This document shows positions 47,107-57,392 of a stretch of DNA of 64,000 nucleotides, one piece after another. The translations under genes and the position numbers were made by a program. Location of the stretch: the NCBI RefSeq assembly GCF_006539925.1, contig NZ_BJNY01000016.1, forward strand, positions 1 through 64,000. Direction: 5' to 3'. Origin of the DNA: Glutamicibacter uratoxydans. Lineage in GTDB: Bacteria > Actinomycetota > Actinomycetes > Actinomycetales > Micrococcaceae. The notes beneath the pieces were generated by a model. It ran no database searches. It was given only the letters and a program-made list of their open reading frames with translations, and was not told where the DNA came from. The first letter of the stretch is position 1. Each line of letters begins with the position of its first letter.

Positions 47107-47568
47107 CTAATCCTCGTCAGCTGCCGCGGGCCGCTTCTTTTGCGGATCCGGCAGCTTTGCCAGCAATAGGTACAGCGGGATCATCACCGCATGGGAGAAC
47201 AAGGCGGCAATCATGCTTAGTTTCCACGAGACGAAGAACCCGGAATAGCACAATGCCATGACGCCCAGGGATGCAGTGTAGGAAGCAGCTTCGATGGTGA
47301 ATTTTCCTGCGCTTGAGTGCTTCTTGAGTTTCGCCTCGACAATTTCGGTCACGATGAACGTTGCGACTAAACTGCCGGCAGCCCAGGGGATCAGCCACGC
47401 GCCCAGAGAATCCCTGACTGCTTCTGAACCGAAAATCCAGATCGTTGTGCCGATTCCTGCCACCAGCGGAAGACTGATGAGAAGCAGGATGACCAACAGC
47501 AATAGTACGACGATTATGACACTTCCCGCCGTGGAGAAGATTCCGTCTTTGCCTTGTTTTTCACCCAC
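47107..47568 (-). CDS. Four-helix membrane protein, unknown function
   Basis: The 153-residue protein has about four hydrophobic segments (near 15-40, 57-75, 92-115, 118-138) and a charged C-terminus (DPQKKRPAAADED). No family is recognised. GTG 47568 has AAGGA about 9 nt upstream. Its GC is lower than that of the ribosomal genes. It is monocistronic, between rpoC and rpsL. Confidence 0.65.
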   Translation of the reverse strand: MGEKQGKDGIFSTAGSVIIVVLLLLVILLLISLPLVAGIGTTIWIFGSEAVRDSLGAWLIPWAAGSLVATFIVTEIVEAKLKKHSSAGKFTIEAASYTASLGVMALCYSGFFVSWKLSMIAALFSHAVMIPLYLLLAKLPDPQKKRPAAADED

Positions 47569-48129
47569 AGGTGATCCTTCCCGAAAGACTGTTTCTATAC
47601 AGCCTAACGGATAGAGTTAATCACCTCTGGGAAATAGGTCGGTGACAAATCAACCAGCCGGCTACAGCTTTTTGCTCGATGGGGGAGTGGTCGGCAATTA
47701 GAGACTCTAGATGTAAAAACATCAGGTGATAAAACGACTAATATTCTTGGTTGATGCGCTGCTGTTCAGCTGATGGTCATGCAACTTCGGGTCCGTGTTC
47801 AAGATGGGGTGCCACAGTGGTTTTGTTGTCTTGCCGAGAAGGTGCCAAGCAGTAGTCGCACGGTGCCGTTCGGTGAGATAGCTTACTGTTCGTGGCATGC
47901 GCGCTGATTAATGCTAGTCTTAAAGCAATTGTTTTATGTGTGGCAAAATGGACACGGTCCGGGTTGCGGGTAGGTTGCGCAACGAATGCCACACTTTCGC
48001 ACGCCTGAAGACATTCAGTCTTGAGTAGGGCGGTAAAGCAAGCAGTTAGTGCTGCAGCGCAGTGTGGATCCTTTCCGGATTTCGCGGTGTTGCCGCGCCG
48101 AAGAACTTAGACAATGGAAGGACACGCAA
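47569..48129. other. Intergenic region and promoter zone upstream of rpsL
   Basis: About 560 bp without a supported gene. It must carry the str-operon promoter; a TAGTCT element at 47915-47920 is a candidate -10 but its -35 is poorly spaced. The last 130 nt are probably untranslated leader. Confidence 0.5.
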
Positions 48130-48504
48130 GTGCCTACTATTCAGCAGCTGGTCCGCAAGGGCCGCTCGCCTAAGGTCGTCAAGACCAAGGCCCCTGCCCT
48201 GAAGGGCAACCCAATGCGCCGTGGCGTGTGCACCCGTGTGTACACCACCACCCCTAAGAAGCCAAACTCGGCACTTCGTAAGGTCGCACGTGTGCGCCTT
48301 GCTGGTGGCGTTGAGGTTACCGCTTACATCCCAGGTGTCGGCCACAACCTGCAGGAACACTCCATCGTGCTCGTTCGCGGTGGTCGTGTGAAGGACTTGC
48401 CAGGTGTCCGCTACAAGATTGTTCGTGGTGCTCTGGATACCCAGGGTGTGAAGGATCGTAAGCAGGCTCGTTCCCGCTACGGTGCAAAGAAGGATGGTAA
48501 GTAA
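48130..48504 (+). CDS. rpsL: 30S ribosomal protein S12
   Basis: The 124-residue protein has a [11 protein letters not shown] start and the decoding-site loops [19 protein letters not shown] and [16 protein letters not shown]. The lysines linked to streptomycin resistance are in the wild-type state. GTG 48130 has GAAGGAC 7 nt upstream; the frame to 48049 lacks homology. The stop overlaps the rpsG start by 1 nt (TAATG). Confidence 0.97.
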   Translation: MPTIQQLVRKGRSPKVVKTKAPALKGNPMRRGVCTRVYTTTPKKPNSALRKVARVRLAGGVEVTAYIPGVGHNLQEHSIVLVRGGRVKDLPGVRYKIVRGALDTQGVKDRKQARSRYGAKKDGK

Positions 48505-48974
48505 TGCCTCGTAAGGGTCCGGCGCCAAAGCGCCCACTAGTTTCTGATCCAGTTTTCGATTCCCCATTGGTCACCCAGCTGATCAACAAGGTACTCGTAG
48601 ACGGCAAGAAGTCCACTGCAGAGCGCATTGTTTACGGTGCACTCGAAGGCGCAGCCGCTAAGTCCGGCACCGACGCTGTTTCGACCCTCAAGAAGGCTAT
48701 GGATAACATCCGCCCTGCCCTTGAGGTTCGTTCCCGCCGCGTTGGTGGCGCGACCTACCAGGTGCCAGTAGAAGTCAAGCCAGGCCGTGCAACCGCACTG
48801 GCTCTGCGCTGGCTCGTTGGCTACTCGAAGGCTCGCCGCGAGAAGACCATGATTGAGCGTTTGATGAACGAGATCCTCGATGCATCGAACGGTCTGGGTG
48901 CCGCTGTGAAGCGTCGCGAAGACACTCACAAGATGGCTGAGTCCAACAAGGCCTTCGCCCACTACCGCTGGTAA
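48504..48974 (+). CDS. rpsG: 30S ribosomal protein S7
   Basis: The 156-residue protein shows [18 protein letters not shown], the 16S-binding block [20 protein letters not shown] and the C-terminal [14 protein letters not shown]7 nucleates assembly of the 30S head and is an autoregulator in E. coli. It is translationally coupled to rpsL; fusA follows after 69 nt. Confidence 0.97.
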   Translation: MPRKGPAPKRPLVSDPVFDSPLVTQLINKVLVDGKKSTAERIVYGALEGAAAKSGTDAVSTLKKAMDNIRPALEVRSRRVGGATYQVPVEVKPGRATALALRWLVGYSKARREKTMIERLMNEILDASNGLGAAVKRREDTHKMAESNKAFAHYRW

Positions 48975-49043
48975 GAATCGCATGAGATTGCTGGGCGTCT
49001 ACGGGCGCCCAGCAATCCCAGCACCACCTTTTAGGGAGACAAC

Positions 49044-51158
49044 GTGGCACAGGACGTGCTTACTGACCTGAACAAGGTCCGCAATATCGGCATCATGGCT
49101 CACATCGATGCTGGTAAGACCACTACTACTGAGCGCATCCTTTTCTACACGGGTGTGAACCACAAGCTCGGTGAGACCCACGACGGTGCTTCGACCACCG
49201 ACTGGATGGAGCAGGAGAAAGAGCGCGGTATCACCATTACCTCCGCTGCTGTTACCTGCTTCTGGAACAAGAACCAGATCAACATCATCGACACCCCTGG
49301 CCACGTTGACTTCACCGTTGAGGTGGAGCGCTCGCTGCGCGTGCTCGATGGCGCCGTAGCAGTATTCGACGGCAAGGAAGGCGTTGAGCCTCAGTCTGAG
49401 ACCGTTTGGCGCCAGGCTGACAAGTACAACGTTCCACGCATCTGCTTCGTCAACAAGATGGACAAGCTGGGCGCTGACTTCTACTTCACCGTAGACACCA
49501 TCATCAAGCGCCTGGGTGCCAAGCCGCTGGTTATGCAGCTGCCAATCGGCTCCGAGTCCGACTTCATCGGCGTTGTGGATCTGCTGAGCATGAAGGCATT
49601 CGTTTGGGAAGGCGACGCCAAGGGCGACGTTTCCCTGGGTGCTGCTTACGAGACCCGCGAAATTCCTGCAGACCTGCAGGAAAAAGCTGAAGAGTACCGC
49701 GCCAAGCTGATCGAAGACGTCGCTGAGTCGTCCGAAGAGCTCATGGAGAAGTACCTCGAAGGCGAAGAGATCTCCCTTCAGGAGCTCAAGGCCGGCATCC
49801 GCAAGATGACCGTGAACTCGGAAGCCTACCCAGTATTCTGTGGTTCGGCCTTCAAGAACCGCGGCGTACAGCCAATGCTGGATGCAGTGATCGACTTCCT
49901 GCCATCCCCACTCGACGTGGGCGCAATGGTCGGCCACGATCCAAAGGACGAAAGCATCGAACTGGTGCGCGAGCCTTCCGAGGATGCACCATTCTCGGCA
50001 CTTGCGTTCAAGATCGCAGCCCACCCATTCTTTGGCCAGCTGAACTTCATCCGCGTTTACTCCGGCAAGGTAGAGTCCGGCGCACAGCTGCTGAACTCCA
50101 CCAAGCAGAAGAAGGAGCGCGTTGGCAAGCTCTTCCAGATGCACTCCAACAAGGAGAATCCGGTAGACGAGATCCACGCAGGCCACATCTACGCTGTGAT
50201 CGGCCTGAAGGACACCACCACCGGTGACACCCTGTGCGATCCAGCCAACCCAATCGTTCTTGAGTCGATGACCTTCCCGGATCCAGTGATCTTCGTGGCC
50301 ATCGAACCAAAGACCAAGGGTGACCAGGAGAAGCTGTCGACCGCTATCCAGAAGCTGTCCGCAGAAGATCCAACCTTCACCGTGTCCCTGAACGAAGACA
50401 CCGGCCAGACCGAAATCGGCGGCATGGGCGAACTTCACCTGGACATCCTGGTGGACCGCATGAAGCGCGAATTCCGCGTGGAAGCAAACGTTGGTAAGCC
50501 ACAGGTTGCATACCGCGAAACCATCAAGAAGGCTGTGGAGAAGGTCGACTTCACCCACAAGAAGCAGACCGGTGGTTCGGGCCAGTTCGCAAAGGTCCAG
50601 GTTACTTTCGAGCCTCTGGAAGTTGTGGACGGCGTAACCTACGAGTTCAAGAACGCTGTTACCGGCGGTCGTGTTCCTCGTGAATACATCCCATCTGTTG
50701 ACGCAGGTATCCAGGACGCAATGCAGTACGGTATCCTCGCAGGCTACCCACTGGTTGGCGTCAAGGCTACCCTCATCGATGGCGCTTACCACGACGTCGA
50801 CTCCTCGGAAATGGCCTTCAAGATCGCTGGCTCCCAGGTATTCAAGGAAGGCGCACGCCGCGCTAACCCTGTTCTGCTTGAACCACTGATGGCCGTTGAA
50901 GTTCGTACCCCGGAAGAGTACATGGGCGACGTTATCGGCGACCTGAACTCCCGTCGTGGTTCGATCCAGGAGATGTCCGACGCTGCTGGCGTCAAGGTCA
51001 TCCGCGCTGGCGTGCCGCTGTCCGAGATGTTCGGCTACATCGGCGACCTGCGTTCGAAGACCCAGGGTCGTGCAGTTTACTCGATGACCTTCGACAGCTA
51101 CGCTGAGGTCCCGAAGGCAGTTGCCGACGAGATCATCCAGAAGTCCCGCGGCGAGTAA
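49044..51158 (+). CDS. fusA: Elongation factor G
   Basis: The 704-residue translocase GTPase shows G1 [16 protein letters not shown]2 region [11 protein letters not shown]3 DTPGHVDF and G4 [10 protein letters not shown]. The C-terminal domains IV-V ([20 protein letters not shown]) are complete. GTG 49044 has TTAGGGAG 5 nt upstream. The gap to tuf is 240 nt and holds a structured RNA and a separate promoter. Confidence 0.98.
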   Translation: MAQDVLTDLNKVRNIGIMAHIDAGKTTTTERILFYTGVNHKLGETHDGASTTDWMEQEKERGITITSAAVTCFWNKNQINIIDTPGHVDFTVEVERSLRVLDGAVAVFDGKEGVEPQSETVWRQADKYNVPRICFVNKMDKLGADFYFTVDTIIKRLGAKPLVMQLPIGSESDFIGVVDLLSMKAFVWEGDAKGDVSLGAAYETREIPADLQEKAEEYRAKLIEDVAESSEELMEKYLEGEEISLQELKAGIRKMTVNSEAYPVFCGSAFKNRGVQPMLDAVIDFLPSPLDVGAMVGHDPKDESIELVREPSEDAPFSALAFKIAAHPFFGQLNFIRVYSGKVESGAQLLNSTKQKKERVGKLFQMHSNKENPVDEIHAGHIYAVIGLKDTTTGDTLCDPANPIVLESMTFPDPVIFVAIEPKTKGDQEKLSTAIQKLSAEDPTFTVSLNEDTGQTEIGGMGELHLDILVDRMKREFRVEANVGKPQVAYRETIKKAVEKVDFTHKKQTGGSGQFAKVQVTFEPLEVVDGVTYEFKNAVTGGRVPREYIPSVDAGIQDAMQYGILAGYPLVGVKATLIDGAYHDVDSSEMAFKIAGSQVFKEGARRANPVLLEPLMAVEVRTPEEYMGDVIGDLNSRRGSIQEMSDAAGVKVIRAGVPLSEMFGYIGDLRSKTQGRAVYSMTFDSYAEVPKAVADEIIQKSRGE

Positions 51159-51176
51159 TCGTCCCGGAACAAAAAC

Positions 51177-51258
51177 TTGGCCGTGACCCCCGTAGCGGGG
51201 AAGTGGCCGATCGCGAGGCCGGCGGATAACACTTGAAGCCGGCCTCGCAAACGGCCAA
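51177..51258 (+). ncRNA. Predicted three-way-junction RNA between fusA and tuf
   Basis: An outer stem pairs 51177-51184 with 51251-51258 (8 bp, perfect). It encloses two hairpins: 51188-51192 with 51196-51200 (CCCCG/CGGGG, 3-nt loop) and 51213-51223 with 51238-51248 (11 bp, perfect, 14-nt loop). No T-run follows, so it is not a simple terminator. It may be a partial attenuator, a processing site or an unrecognised element that lowers read-through between fusA and tuf. Confidence 0.5.
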
Positions 51259-51301
51259 CGAGGGATTTGCATCACATGCAGGGCCCGCAGAGGACCGAAA
51301 T

Positions 51302-51331
51302 TTCCATATTTATCCACGCCCCCAGTAGACT
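51302..51331 (+). promoter_or_regulatory. Predicted tuf promoter
   Basis: TTCCAT (51302-51307) and TAGACT (51326-51331) are 18 nt apart; transcription would start near 51338, giving a 60-nt leader. A separate tuf promoter would explain the long fusA-tuf gap. Confidence 0.45.
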
Positions 51332-51398
51332 AAGTTCAGTTCGTTTGCGAACCGCGCAGACGAAAAATGTCTTCTGTAAATGTTTCTAGGAGGAACTT

Positions 51399-52589
51399 GT
51401 GGCAAAGGCAAAGTTCGAGCGCAGCAAGCCGCACGTTAACATCGGTACCATCGGTCACGTTGACCACGGTAAGACCACTCTGACTGCAGCTATCTCCAAG
51501 GTTCTGGCTGACAAGTACCCAGACCTGAACGAGAAGCGCGACTTCGCTAACATCGACTCGGCTCCGGAAGAGCGCCAGCGCGGTATTACCATCAACATCT
51601 CGCACATCGAGTACCAGACCGAGAAGCGTCACTACGCACACGTTGATGCTCCAGGCCACGCTGACTATGTCAAGAACATGATCACCGGTGCTGCTCAGAT
51701 GGACGGCGCTATCCTGGTTGTTGCCGCAACCGATGGCCCAATGGCTCAGACCCGCGAGCACGTTCTGCTGGCCCGCCAGGTTGGTGTTCCAACCCTGATG
51801 GTCGCACTGAACAAGTCCGACATGGTTGACGACGAAGAGCTGCTCGAGCTCGTGGAGATGGAAGTTCGCGAACTTCTGTCCTCCCAGGGCTTCGATGGCG
51901 ACGACGCACCAGTCATCCACGTTTCGGCTCTGAAGGCTCTGGAAGGCGATCCAGCTTGGGTTGCTAAGATCGAGGAACTGATGGACGCTGCTGACAGCTT
52001 CATCCCAGATCCAGTTCGCGATCGCGACAAGCCATTCCTGATGCCAATCGAGGACGTCTTCACCATCACCGGCCGCGGTACCGTTGTTACCGGTCGCGCC
52101 GAGCGTGGCACCCTGGCGATCAACTCGGAAGTTGAAATCGTTGGCATCCGCCCAATCCAGAAGACCACCGTTACCGGTATCGAGATGTTCCACAAGCAGC
52201 TCGACGAAGCATGGGCAGGCGAGAACTGTGGTCTGCTGCTTCGCGGTCTGAAGCGCGACGACGTTGAGCGTGGCCAGGTTGTTGTAGCCCCAGGCTCCAT
52301 CACCCCACACACCAACTTCGATGCAAACGTCTACATCCTGTCGAAGGACGAAGGCGGACGTCACAACCCGTTCTACTCGAACTACCGTCCGCAGTTCTAC
52401 TTCCGCACCACCGACGTTACCGGCGTTATCACCCTCCCAGAGGGCACCGAAATGGTTATGCCAGGCGACAACACCGAAATGTCGGTTGAGCTGATCCAGC
52501 CAATCGCTATGGAAGAGGGCCTCGGCTTTGCTATCCGCGAAGGCGGCCGCACCGTTGGTTCGGGCAAGGTCACCGCAATCACCAAGTAG
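51399..52589 (+). CDS. tuf: Elongation factor Tu
   Basis: The 396-residue factor shows G1 [27 protein letters not shown]3 [12 protein letters not shown] and G4 [19 protein letters not shown]; domains 2 and 3 are complete. It carries aminoacyl-tRNA to the ribosome. GTG 51399 has TAGGAGGAAC, an excellent site. Terminated by an 18-bp hairpin. Confidence 0.98.
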   Translation: MAKAKFERSKPHVNIGTIGHVDHGKTTLTAAISKVLADKYPDLNEKRDFANIDSAPEERQRGITINISHIEYQTEKRHYAHVDAPGHADYVKNMITGAAQMDGAILVVAATDGPMAQTREHVLLARQVGVPTLMVALNKSDMVDDEELLELVEMEVRELLSSQGFDGDDAPVIHVSALKALEGDPAWVAKIEELMDAADSFIPDPVRDRDKPFLMPIEDVFTITGRGTVVTGRAERGTLAINSEVEIVGIRPIQKTTVTGIEMFHKQLDEAWAGENCGLLLRGLKRDDVERGQVVVAPGSITPHTNFDANVYILSKDEGGRHNPFYSNYRPQFYFRTTDVTGVITLPEGTEMVMPGDNTEMSVELIQPIAMEEGLGFAIREGGRTVGSGKVTAITK

Positions 52590-52625
52590 TCATTACTTGA
52601 TGATGTAGATCTTTACTGATCTTCT

Positions 52626-52668
52626 AAAGAACCCCGCTTGCCTCCTTGTGAGGCAAGCGGGGTTCTTT
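52626..52668 (+). terminator. Strong terminator of tuf
   Basis: A perfect 18-bp stem (52626-52643 with 52651-52668) has a 7-nt loop and an A-rich/T-rich base. Confidence 0.95.
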
Positions 52669-52776
52669 GATTTAAGCCGCGTTCAAAGTGGAGAGTATTT
52701 CAACAAGGTGGTCTAATTGATGGTAGTCGAGTAAGTATTCGGCTAATATTACTCGCTTCGCTTAAGGGGAAAGCCG

Positions 52777-55700
52777 ATGCTCGGTGTTGTGATCTTCCTG
52801 GTCTTCATGGCGATCAGCTTTTTCATCGGCTACAAGGTCGGCGGTCGGAAGGTGCCGGTCGACGCGCAGCCGATGCAGGAAGCCCGCGCTGAAGCCTGGC
52901 GCCAAGGCTACGACGCGGCCATCGCCTACATGAGCGAGCGGCGCCCCGGACAGCCGAACGCCCCTCCGGCAAACGAAGGAACCACCCTGAAGGATCAGTG
53001 GGTCGGTACTTCTAATGGCCTGTCCAACAGCCAAGCGCCGGTTCAACCTGTTGTCCCCGAACATCCAGGCTATGCGCAATCAGCCGCTGCGTCTGCTGCA
53101 GCGAACCCTGCATTGCAGCGCACCCCGGTCATTCAGCGGGTTCCAGCTTCAGCGCAGAAGATGGTTGCTCCCGTGAAGGTGCTGAGCAAACGCGAACGCG
53201 AACTGCGCAACATCAACATCACTCTGTATGTGGCAGCCCTGCTGATCGTCGCCGCAGGTGCACTGTTCCTGAGTTTCGCACTCCCGCCGCTGGCCAAAGT
53301 CGTCGGCTTGTTTGTCCTCGCCGCAGCGTTCTATGCCGGCGGCCTGATCGTCCACGCCACCAAAAAGTCCTTGCGTCCGGCGGCGGCTGCCTTCGCCGGC
53401 ACGGGACTGGCCCTGCTGCCGCTGAGCGCCATCGCCACCTACAACACCGTGGCACTGAGCGGCCCCAGCGTGTGGCTGATCTTCTCCGTCATCGGAACCG
53501 TTGCCGTCGGTTTTGCCACCATCCGCCTCCGTTCAAGGGTCCTGGCGTGGGTTGCCGTGCTGATACTGGTCAGCACCGCCATGGCCGCCGCGGCCACGTT
53601 GCAGCGAGGCGTGTTCTACTACCTGCTCCTGATGCTGGTGCTCTCGATCCTGTTGATGCTTGCAGCTACCCGAAGCAAAGCCGTGCGGGGCTCGCTCTTC
53701 TTCGAAGCCACCAGCGCCACCGCGCAGCTGCTGCCGCTGCTGGTCGCCGCTCTGGGTGCCGTGCTGTTCACCGAACTGAGCGATTCCCAGATCCTCTGGG
53801 CAGGTTTCCTGCTCACCGTACAGCTGCTGCTGTCGGTCAAGCTCTTCGACAACCTGCGGGCCTATCGATTCTTCGGGGCGCGGGCCGCCGCGATGGTCAC
53901 GCTGGTCAGCGCCTGCAGCGTGCTGGGACTGCGTTCCTCGGCCGCCGCCGTGGTGCTGGCTTTGGCCTTGGGCATCCAGGGTGTGCTGGTCCTGGTGTAT
54001 TCGAGTTCCTACCGCAAGCTGCTGAAGATTTCGGCATCGCTGTGGCGGGCCGAACGTGCGGTGCTGTGGGCACTGGTCCTGCTGGCCACGGCGATGGCCT
54101 ATGTTCTCGAACCAACCGGGACCGGCCTTGCCTGGATCAGCTTTGCGGCGGTGCCGGTGCTGATGCTGATGAGTGTGTCGGCGCTGATGCGCAACGCGAA
54201 GATCGAAGCTGCCGCTTTGCTGCTGCTCGCCCTGTCTCCGATTGGCGTTGCCGTGATGAACCCGCAGCGCCCGCTGGTTTCGCTCCTGCTGGCATTCGTT
54301 CTGTTCCTTGCCCTGCAGCGCAGGGCCCAGGGCCACACCAAGCTTGCCTACGCTCTGGCGAGCTGGGGGAGCAGCCTGGTGTTCGGCTTTTTCGCCGCCA
54401 GAGCACTGCTGCGCTACACCGTGGACACGGAACTGGTCACCAACCTCTCCAGCACCCTGGCTCTGGCGAGCACGCTTGGCGTGTGGGCCGCCGCTTTCGC
54501 CTGGTGGATCCTTGACATTGCCCGGCCAAACGGAACTGGCGGGACTGGTGTCCAGGGCGGCTGGGCCGCCGCAGGGGCAAGGCTGCCGCGCATCGCTGGC
54601 TCGGCGCTCGTGGTGCTGATCAGCCTGGTGCTGCTGCGAACACATGTCAGCTCGCCGTACCATGACAGCTCCGTAGCAGGCATCATCGATTCGGCTTGGT
54701 ATACTGCCGGCCTGGTGCTCTTCACCCTGTTGGTCATCGCCAGCGCCGTCAAGTACACCGCGGCTGCCTCATACGGTAGCCGCCTGGGTGCAGCTATCCG
54801 TATGGTGGCGGGCCTCGGCCTGTTGGCCGGCTATGGGCTCAGCTTCCTGCCTCAGTGGTGGCCGGTGGCCGAACTTGTCGCGCTGCTGCTGCTTGGCTAT
54901 TTCCTGCGCGAGTCCAGAAAAGCGGGCGAGCAAGGATGGAAGATTGCCTATGCCGCCTGCGCGCAGCTCGTCTTCTCCAGCGCCATCTACTGGTTTGTGG
55001 ACCGCATGCACTTCGACGTGCACGGCAAGTTCGCCTTCTTCCTCCTGTCCCTGGCTGTCCCGCAGCTGCTCCGCCTGGCCGCCAGCTGGCGAGCCGGTAC
55101 GGGGCTTCGCGCGGAACTGCGGGTGATCGCGATCGCCATGCTCGTGTTCCTGCCGGCGTCAATCGTGGGGTACGCGGCAACCGCGTTCATGGTCGACAGG
55201 GGAGTGCTGCTGCTTTCCGCAATGCTGCTGGGCATCTACGGCGCCGCGGCCTTCGCTGCTGACCGCGAACTGCGCCAGGCCCGCCAGTTCTACCTTTGCG
55301 CCCCCGTGGTTGCCCTGACTGCACTGGCCCAGGTTCCTGCCTGGCACTTTGCCGACCAGACCGGATGGATCAGGACCGCCTGGTGGACGGAAAACACCGC
55401 CATGGCTCTGCTGTTGCTGATTGCAGTGCTTGGACTGGCTGCCGAATGGCTGCAGCGTGCTGTCGGTTCACTGACCTATGCCACCGGGCTGGCGATGTTC
55501 CTTCCGCTGGGGATGGTTCTGGCTTGGGATCCATACGCGGGCTGGGTGGTGGCAGCATTGCTGGCGGCGGCGGTGTTCTTTGCCGCCATGGTGCACACCC
55601 GAAAGGTTGCATGGTTCGCCATCGCAGTCCCGCTGTTCCTCTTTGTAGGGCTGAGGAGCTGGGTGGACCTGTGGCGCTCCGAGCAGCTCTACTACGCCTC

Positions 55701-56649
55701 GGGCAGCATCGACACCGCCTGGGTGTTGCTGGGCATCGGGCTGGTGCTGGGGCTCCTGGCGGCAGCGCATGGACGCTTCGCCGATCCTGCTCCCAGTTAT
55801 CCCAATGGCGGGTATCCTTCGAAGGAGGCGGCAGCCGAATCTTCAAGGTTGTACCTGCTGATGTGCCTTGCCGCGGTATTCGCCGCAGGCTTCCTGCTGC
55901 ACCTGGACAACTACACAGTAATTCCGGTGATCAGCGGCGCGGTGCTGATCTTCGCCGCGGTCGTGGGCCTGCGCATTTTTGAATCTCCCGCGCGTCTGAA
56001 CGTGTTCACCGTGGACGTGCTCTTCGCGCTGGCAGCTGTGCTGGCCATGAACAGCTACAGCATCCTGGACCACGTGCCTGCAGCAGATGTGATGTGCTCC
56101 TACTTCAGCCTGGTGATCGCAGCACTTGCAGCCTGGCGCGTCTACCGGCCGCTGGGCCAGCTGCACCACGGATACGTCATGGCCGCCAGCGCGCTGGTGT
56201 CAGTGGTGATGCTGCTGAACATGGTCGATGGCAACAGCCTGACCCGCACCTACGCACTGGTCTTCTTCGCGGCGTTGATTTCCTGGGGATTGAAATTGGG
56301 GCGCAAGCTGTATATCTGGTGGGGAGCTGCGGCAATTACCCTAGCGATCCTGTGGACGCTGCGCTCCATGGCATTCCTCTGGCTCGTGCTGCTGGGCATC
56401 GGCCTGATCGTGGTGGCAGTGCGCAAGCTGGTGCGCGTAGACCGCAAGCCTGCCGAACAGCAAGAAGACTTGTCGTCCCAGAACCTTCCTGCACGGCATC
56501 CAGTGCAGCCGCACTTCCAGCCGGGCCCGCCGCAGATGCAGCAGCGGCCCGAGCACCAGCCGCCAGCCGCGAACCCGATGCCGTGGATGAACCCGCAAAA
56601 CCGGCAGCCCAACAGGCCTGATGAGGCAGATGACCGTCCGGGGCAATAG
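52777..56649 (+). CDS. Very large polytopic membrane protein (about 1290 residues), unknown function
   Basis: An N-terminal hydrophobic helix (LGVVIFLVFMAISFFIGYKV) is followed by a polar, proline/alanine-rich cytosolic-type region (about 25-140), then about 30 or more hydrophobic helices (about 145-1235) and a Pro/Gln-rich tail (about 1240-1290). The first helical block (RNINITLYVAALLIVAAGAL; FAGTGLALLPLSAIATYNTV) resembles DUF2157/DUF2339 and SCO7613-type multi-helix proteins. No catalytic or transporter motif is recognised. AAGGGGA lies 6 nt before ATG 52777, and a hairpin (52728-52755) lies just upstream. It separates tuf from the S10 operon. Confidence 0.72.
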   Translation: MLGVVIFLVFMAISFFIGYKVGGRKVPVDAQPMQEARAEAWRQGYDAAIAYMSERRPGQPNAPPANEGTTLKDQWVGTSNGLSNSQAPVQPVVPEHPGYAQSAAASAAANPALQRTPVIQRVPASAQKMVAPVKVLSKRERELRNINITLYVAALLIVAAGALFLSFALPPLAKVVGLFVLAAAFYAGGLIVHATKKSLRPAAAAFAGTGLALLPLSAIATYNTVALSGPSVWLIFSVIGTVAVGFATIRLRSRVLAWVAVLILVSTAMAAAATLQRGVFYYLLLMLVLSILLMLAATRSKAVRGSLFFEATSATAQLLPLLVAALGAVLFTELSDSQILWAGFLLTVQLLLSVKLFDNLRAYRFFGARAAAMVTLVSACSVLGLRSSAAAVVLALALGIQGVLVLVYSSSYRKLLKISASLWRAERAVLWALVLLATAMAYVLEPTGTGLAWISFAAVPVLMLMSVSALMRNAKIEAAALLLLALSPIGVAVMNPQRPLVSLLLAFVLFLALQRRAQGHTKLAYALASWGSSLVFGFFAARALLRYTVDTELVTNLSSTLALASTLGVWAAAFAWWILDIARPNGTGGTGVQGGWAAAGARLPRIAGSALVVLISLVLLRTHVSSPYHDSSVAGIIDSAWYTAGLVLFTLLVIASAVKYTAAASYGSRLGAAIRMVAGLGLLAGYGLSFLPQWWPVAELVALLLLGYFLRESRKAGEQGWKIAYAACAQLVFSSAIYWFVDRMHFDVHGKFAFFLLSLAVPQLLRLAASWRAGTGLRAELRVIAIAMLVFLPASIVGYAATAFMVDRGVLLLSAMLLGIYGAAAFAADRELRQARQFYLCAPVVALTALAQVPAWHFADQTGWIRTAWWTENTAMALLLLIAVLGLAAEWLQRAVGSLTYATGLAMFLPLGMVLAWDPYAGWVVAALLAAAVFFAAMVHTRKVAWFAIAVPLFLFVGLRSWVDLWRSEQLYYASGSIDTAWVLLGIGLVLGLLAAAHGRFADPAPSYPNGGYPSKEAAAESSRLYLLMCLAAVFAAGFLLHLDNYTVIPVISGAVLIFAAVVGLRIFESPARLNVFTVDVLFALAAVLAMNSYSILDHVPAADVMCSYFSLVIAALAAWRVYRPLGQLHHGYVMAASALVSVVMLLNMVDGNSLTRTYALVFFAALISWGLKLGRKLYIWWGAAAITLAILWTLRSMAFLWLVLLGIGLIVVAVRKLVRVDRKPAEQQEDLSSQNLPARHPVQPHFQPGPPQMQQRPEHQPPAANPMPWMNPQNRQPNRPDEADDRPGQ

Positions 56650-57063
56650 CCGCCGGACGCGGTGAGGTCAAGATCACGGGCCTCGATGCGCCCAAATGAT
56701 TTGCGCGATCACCGCCGACCTGTCAGACTAGATAAGTTGCTTCAGTGCAACCCGATCCCTGTCTGACAGGGTAATCGGTCTGGTTTGAACGACCGGGATC
56801 GACTCTCACGCAGGATAATGCCTGGGGTTCGGGATCGATACAACTGCTTCAAACTATAAGGCCTTCGATAAAAGTGAAAACTTTGATGGTCGACGCGTGT
56901 CAAAAATATTTGCGACACGCCCGACTTCGGGGGTCGGAGCCTCCTGGGGTTGAGGAACCCGGATTTATCCGGATTCAGCCGCAGAGTAAGGCGTGCCGGC
57001 TCGCAAGAGCCCGTATTAGGCACAGAACTTGTAAATAGTGCTATCAGAAAGAGGCATGACGCC
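56650..57063 (+). promoter_or_regulatory. Promoter and structured leader of the S10 operon
   Basis: A weak promoter candidate is TTGCGC (56701-56706) with CAGACT (56724-56729), spacing 17. The leader of about 330 nt holds several inverted repeats: CCCTGT/ACAGGG inside a CCGAT/ATCGG stem (about 56752-56779), and CCGGAT/ATCCGG (about 56960-56975). No ORF is supported here. In E. coli L4 regulates this operon through its leader; whether this leader does the same is unknown. Confidence 0.45.
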
Positions 57064-57372
57064 ATGGCGGGACAGAAAATCCGCATCCGGCTGAAGTCGT
57101 ATGACCACGAGGTCATTGACGTTTCTGCTCGGAAGATCGTTGAGACGGTAACGCGCGCAGGCGCAACCGTAGTCGGCCCAGTGCCGCTGCCAACGGAGAA
57201 GAACGTGTACTGCGTTATCCGTTCGCCACACAAGTACAAGGACAGCCGTGAGCACTTCGAAATGCGCACGCACAAGCGTCTGATCGACATCGTCGATCCG
57301 ACCCCGAAGGCTGTTGATTCGCTGATGCGTCTCGACCTGCCAGCGGATGTCAACATCGAAATCAAGCTTTAA
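57064..57372 (+). CDS. rpsJ: 30S ribosomal protein S10
   Basis: The 102-residue protein shows [20 protein letters not shown] and [20 protein letters not shown]10 belongs to the 30S head and also pairs with NusB in antitermination. ATG 57064 has AGAGG 9-10 nt upstream; the frame to 56950 has no homology. It opens the S10 operon. Confidence 0.97.
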   Translation: MAGQKIRIRLKSYDHEVIDVSARKIVETVTRAGATVVGPVPLPTEKNVYCVIRSPHKYKDSREHFEMRTHKRLIDIVDPTPKAVDSLMRLDLPADVNIEIKL

Positions 57373-57392
57373 GGGGAGGTGGCGAGAAAACT

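Noticed and set aside
48999-51317. A minus-strand reading frame opposite fusA
   Set aside because: It shadows fusA and has no ribosome site or recognisable domain.
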